From assembly GCA_902772585.1 (NCBI GenBank), contig CACYBB010000020.1:31785-95784 (forward strand): a stretch of DNA of 64,000 nucleotides, written 5' to 3'. How positions within the stretch are numbered: position 1 is the stretch's first letter; every line of letters starts with the position of its first letter. The position numbers and the translations under genes are program-made. This DNA is from an uncultured Bacteroidales bacterium. GTDB lineage: Bacteria; Bacteroidota; Bacteroidia; Bacteroidales; Bacteroidaceae. Of the stretch, positions 63,112-64,000 are shown piece by piece. Below the pieces are notes generated by a model. It was not told the origin of the DNA and searched no databases. It saw nothing but the letters and a program-made list of their open reading frames with translations.

Positions 63112-63921
63112 TTAGTGGTTTTTGAGGTCGCAAGCGGCCTGTTCATAATCTATTAGGTGATCGATGGTGGGGTTACTGCCGCAGATGGCACACGAGTCAC
63201 GATGCTTCACAGGAACAGTACGGAACTGCATGGTCTTGGCATCGAAGGTAAGTAGACGATTTGTCAGCAATTCGCCAATGCCCGTGAAATACTTCAGGGT
63301 CTCTGCGGCCTGGATGGTGCCTAGCATACCAGCGATGGCGCCTAATACGCCTGCCTGCGAACAGGTAGGCACGGCTCCGGCAGGAGGCGGTTCCTTGAAC
63401 ATACAACGGTAGCAGGCTGTGCCAGGCAGATGGGTAAACGTCTGGCCGTTGAAGCGCAGAATGCCTCCATGCGAGAAAGGCTTGCCCGCCATCACACAAG
63501 CGTCGTTGATGAGAAACTTCACAGGGAAGTTGTCGGTACCATCGACGATGAAGTCGTACTCCTTGATGATATCGAGCGCGTTTGATGAGTCGAGGAATTT
63601 GTAATAAGTCTCTACCTTCACGTCAGGGTTGATGGCTTTGATCTTCTCTTCGGCACTCTTTACCTTAGGCACGCCCACGTCCTTGGTGAAGTGAATCACC
63701 TGACGCTGGAGATTGCTTAAATCGACGACATCGGCATCGACGATACCGATGGTCCCGATACCTGCTGCAGCAAGGTAGAGCGACACGGGAGCACCCAGTC
63801 CACCAGCACCCACTACAAGCACACGCGCGTTCATTATTTTTTCTTGTCCCTCCACACCGACATCCTGTAATAGGATATGCCGCGAATAGCGCTGTATCTG
63901 GTCTTCTGTAAAATCCAACAT
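63112..63921 (-). CDS. moeB: ThiF/MoeB-family E1-like adenylyltransferase
   Basis: 269 aa. ATP-binding VVGAGGLGAPVSLYLAAAG, adenylation-site Arg/Asp region (IVDADVVDLSNLQRQ), catalytic-type PTCSQAGVLG and Zn-binding CYRC / CAICG pairs. Activates the C-terminal Gly-Gly of a ThiS- or MoaD-like carrier. The carrier gene would be upstream, beyond the window edge. moeB versus thiF cannot be decided here. Confidence 0.85.
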   Translation of the reverse strand: MLDFTEDQIQRYSRHILLQDVGVEGQEKIMNARVLVVGAGGLGAPVSLYLAAAGIGTIGIVDADVVDLSNLQRQVIHFTKDVGVPKVKSAEEKIKAINPDVKVETYYKFLDSSNALDIIKEYDFIVDGTDNFPVKFLINDACVMAGKPFSHGGILRFNGQTFTHLPGTACYRCMFKEPPPAGAVPTCSQAGVLGAIAGMLGTIQAAETLKYFTGIGELLTNRLLTFDAKTMQFRTVPVKHRDSCAICGSNPTIDHLIDYEQAACDLKNH

Positions 63922-64000
63922 ATTTGACTATTTTACTATTTCACCATTTGACTATTTCTCGCGGCGGCAATTGTCCAATTGTGAAATTGTCAAATTGTCC
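63922..64000. repeat. AT-rich repeats at the window edge
   Basis: Runs of gactattttactatttcacc and aattgtccaattgtg/aattgtcaaattgtcc units, two of the dispersed repeat types seen elsewhere. No gene start is visible. Confidence 0.55.

Overview
The window comes from a Bacteroidota chromosome, most likely a gut or rumen Prevotella-type species. Evidence: many SusC/SusD and TonB-linked outer-membrane genes; promoters built on the Bacteroidota -7 box TAnnTTTG (TACCTTTG, TAACTTTG, TAATTTTG) with no Shine-Dalgarno signal; lineage families such as DUF4271, DUF3822, DUF3857 and BACON; and the HU-like / 'smalltalk' / amidase cassette. No rRNA, tRNA, CRISPR array, transposase or integrase was seen.

Layout. 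1-173: tail of a SpoIIE-type phosphatase. 0.4-4.0 kb: accessory cassette (two tiny ORFs, HU-like protein, 31-aa smalltalk-type peptide, T7-lysozyme-like amidase) split by an opposite-strand HipB/HipA-like pair. 4.1-8.5 kb: secreted proteins of unknown function and a membrane TPR-AraC regulator; two promoters here lie in near-identical copies of a ~145-bp element carrying three repeats spaced exactly 21 bp. 8.7-13.6 kb: flotillin, DUF3857 protein, epimerase, PAP2 operon. 13.8-23.2 kb: housekeeping genes (rnr, SIMPL protein, nrdD-nrdG, yidD, rnpA, hemD, DUF4271, metK). 23.3-33.3 kb: M16 protease, BACON/OB-fold lipoprotein with an Oar-like TonB receptor, Na/Pi symporter. 33.3-45.1 kb: nucleoside kinase, korAB, topB, dnaG, cls, rsmD, DUF3822 and a 28-aa membrane peptide. 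45.1-60.8 kb: outer-membrane uptake genes (an OprC-like copper receptor operon, a SusC/SusD pair, a second TonB receptor with a heavy-metal-associated protein) between two copies of a tcdA-like gene. 60.8-63.9 kb: double GNAT, EpsC serine acetyltransferase, JAMM peptidase and a MoeB/ThiF-type E1, a set that suggests sulfur-carrier-linked cysteine chemistry.

Cross-cutting points. (1) Small dispersed repeats sit between genes, at gene starts and in frame inside coding sequences, most clearly twice in RNase R. (2) An ATACC-N8-GGTAT palindrome lies at the same distance upstream of the -7 box of two outer-membrane operons; a half-site has the same spacing at a third promoter that drives a short possible small-RNA or microprotein unit. 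(3) The 45-60 kb stretch is decaying or badly assembled: a frameshifted susD, an ATP-grasp gene with two internal deletions, and a junction where a TonB receptor lacks its last strand while the next symporter lacks its N-terminal helix or helices.
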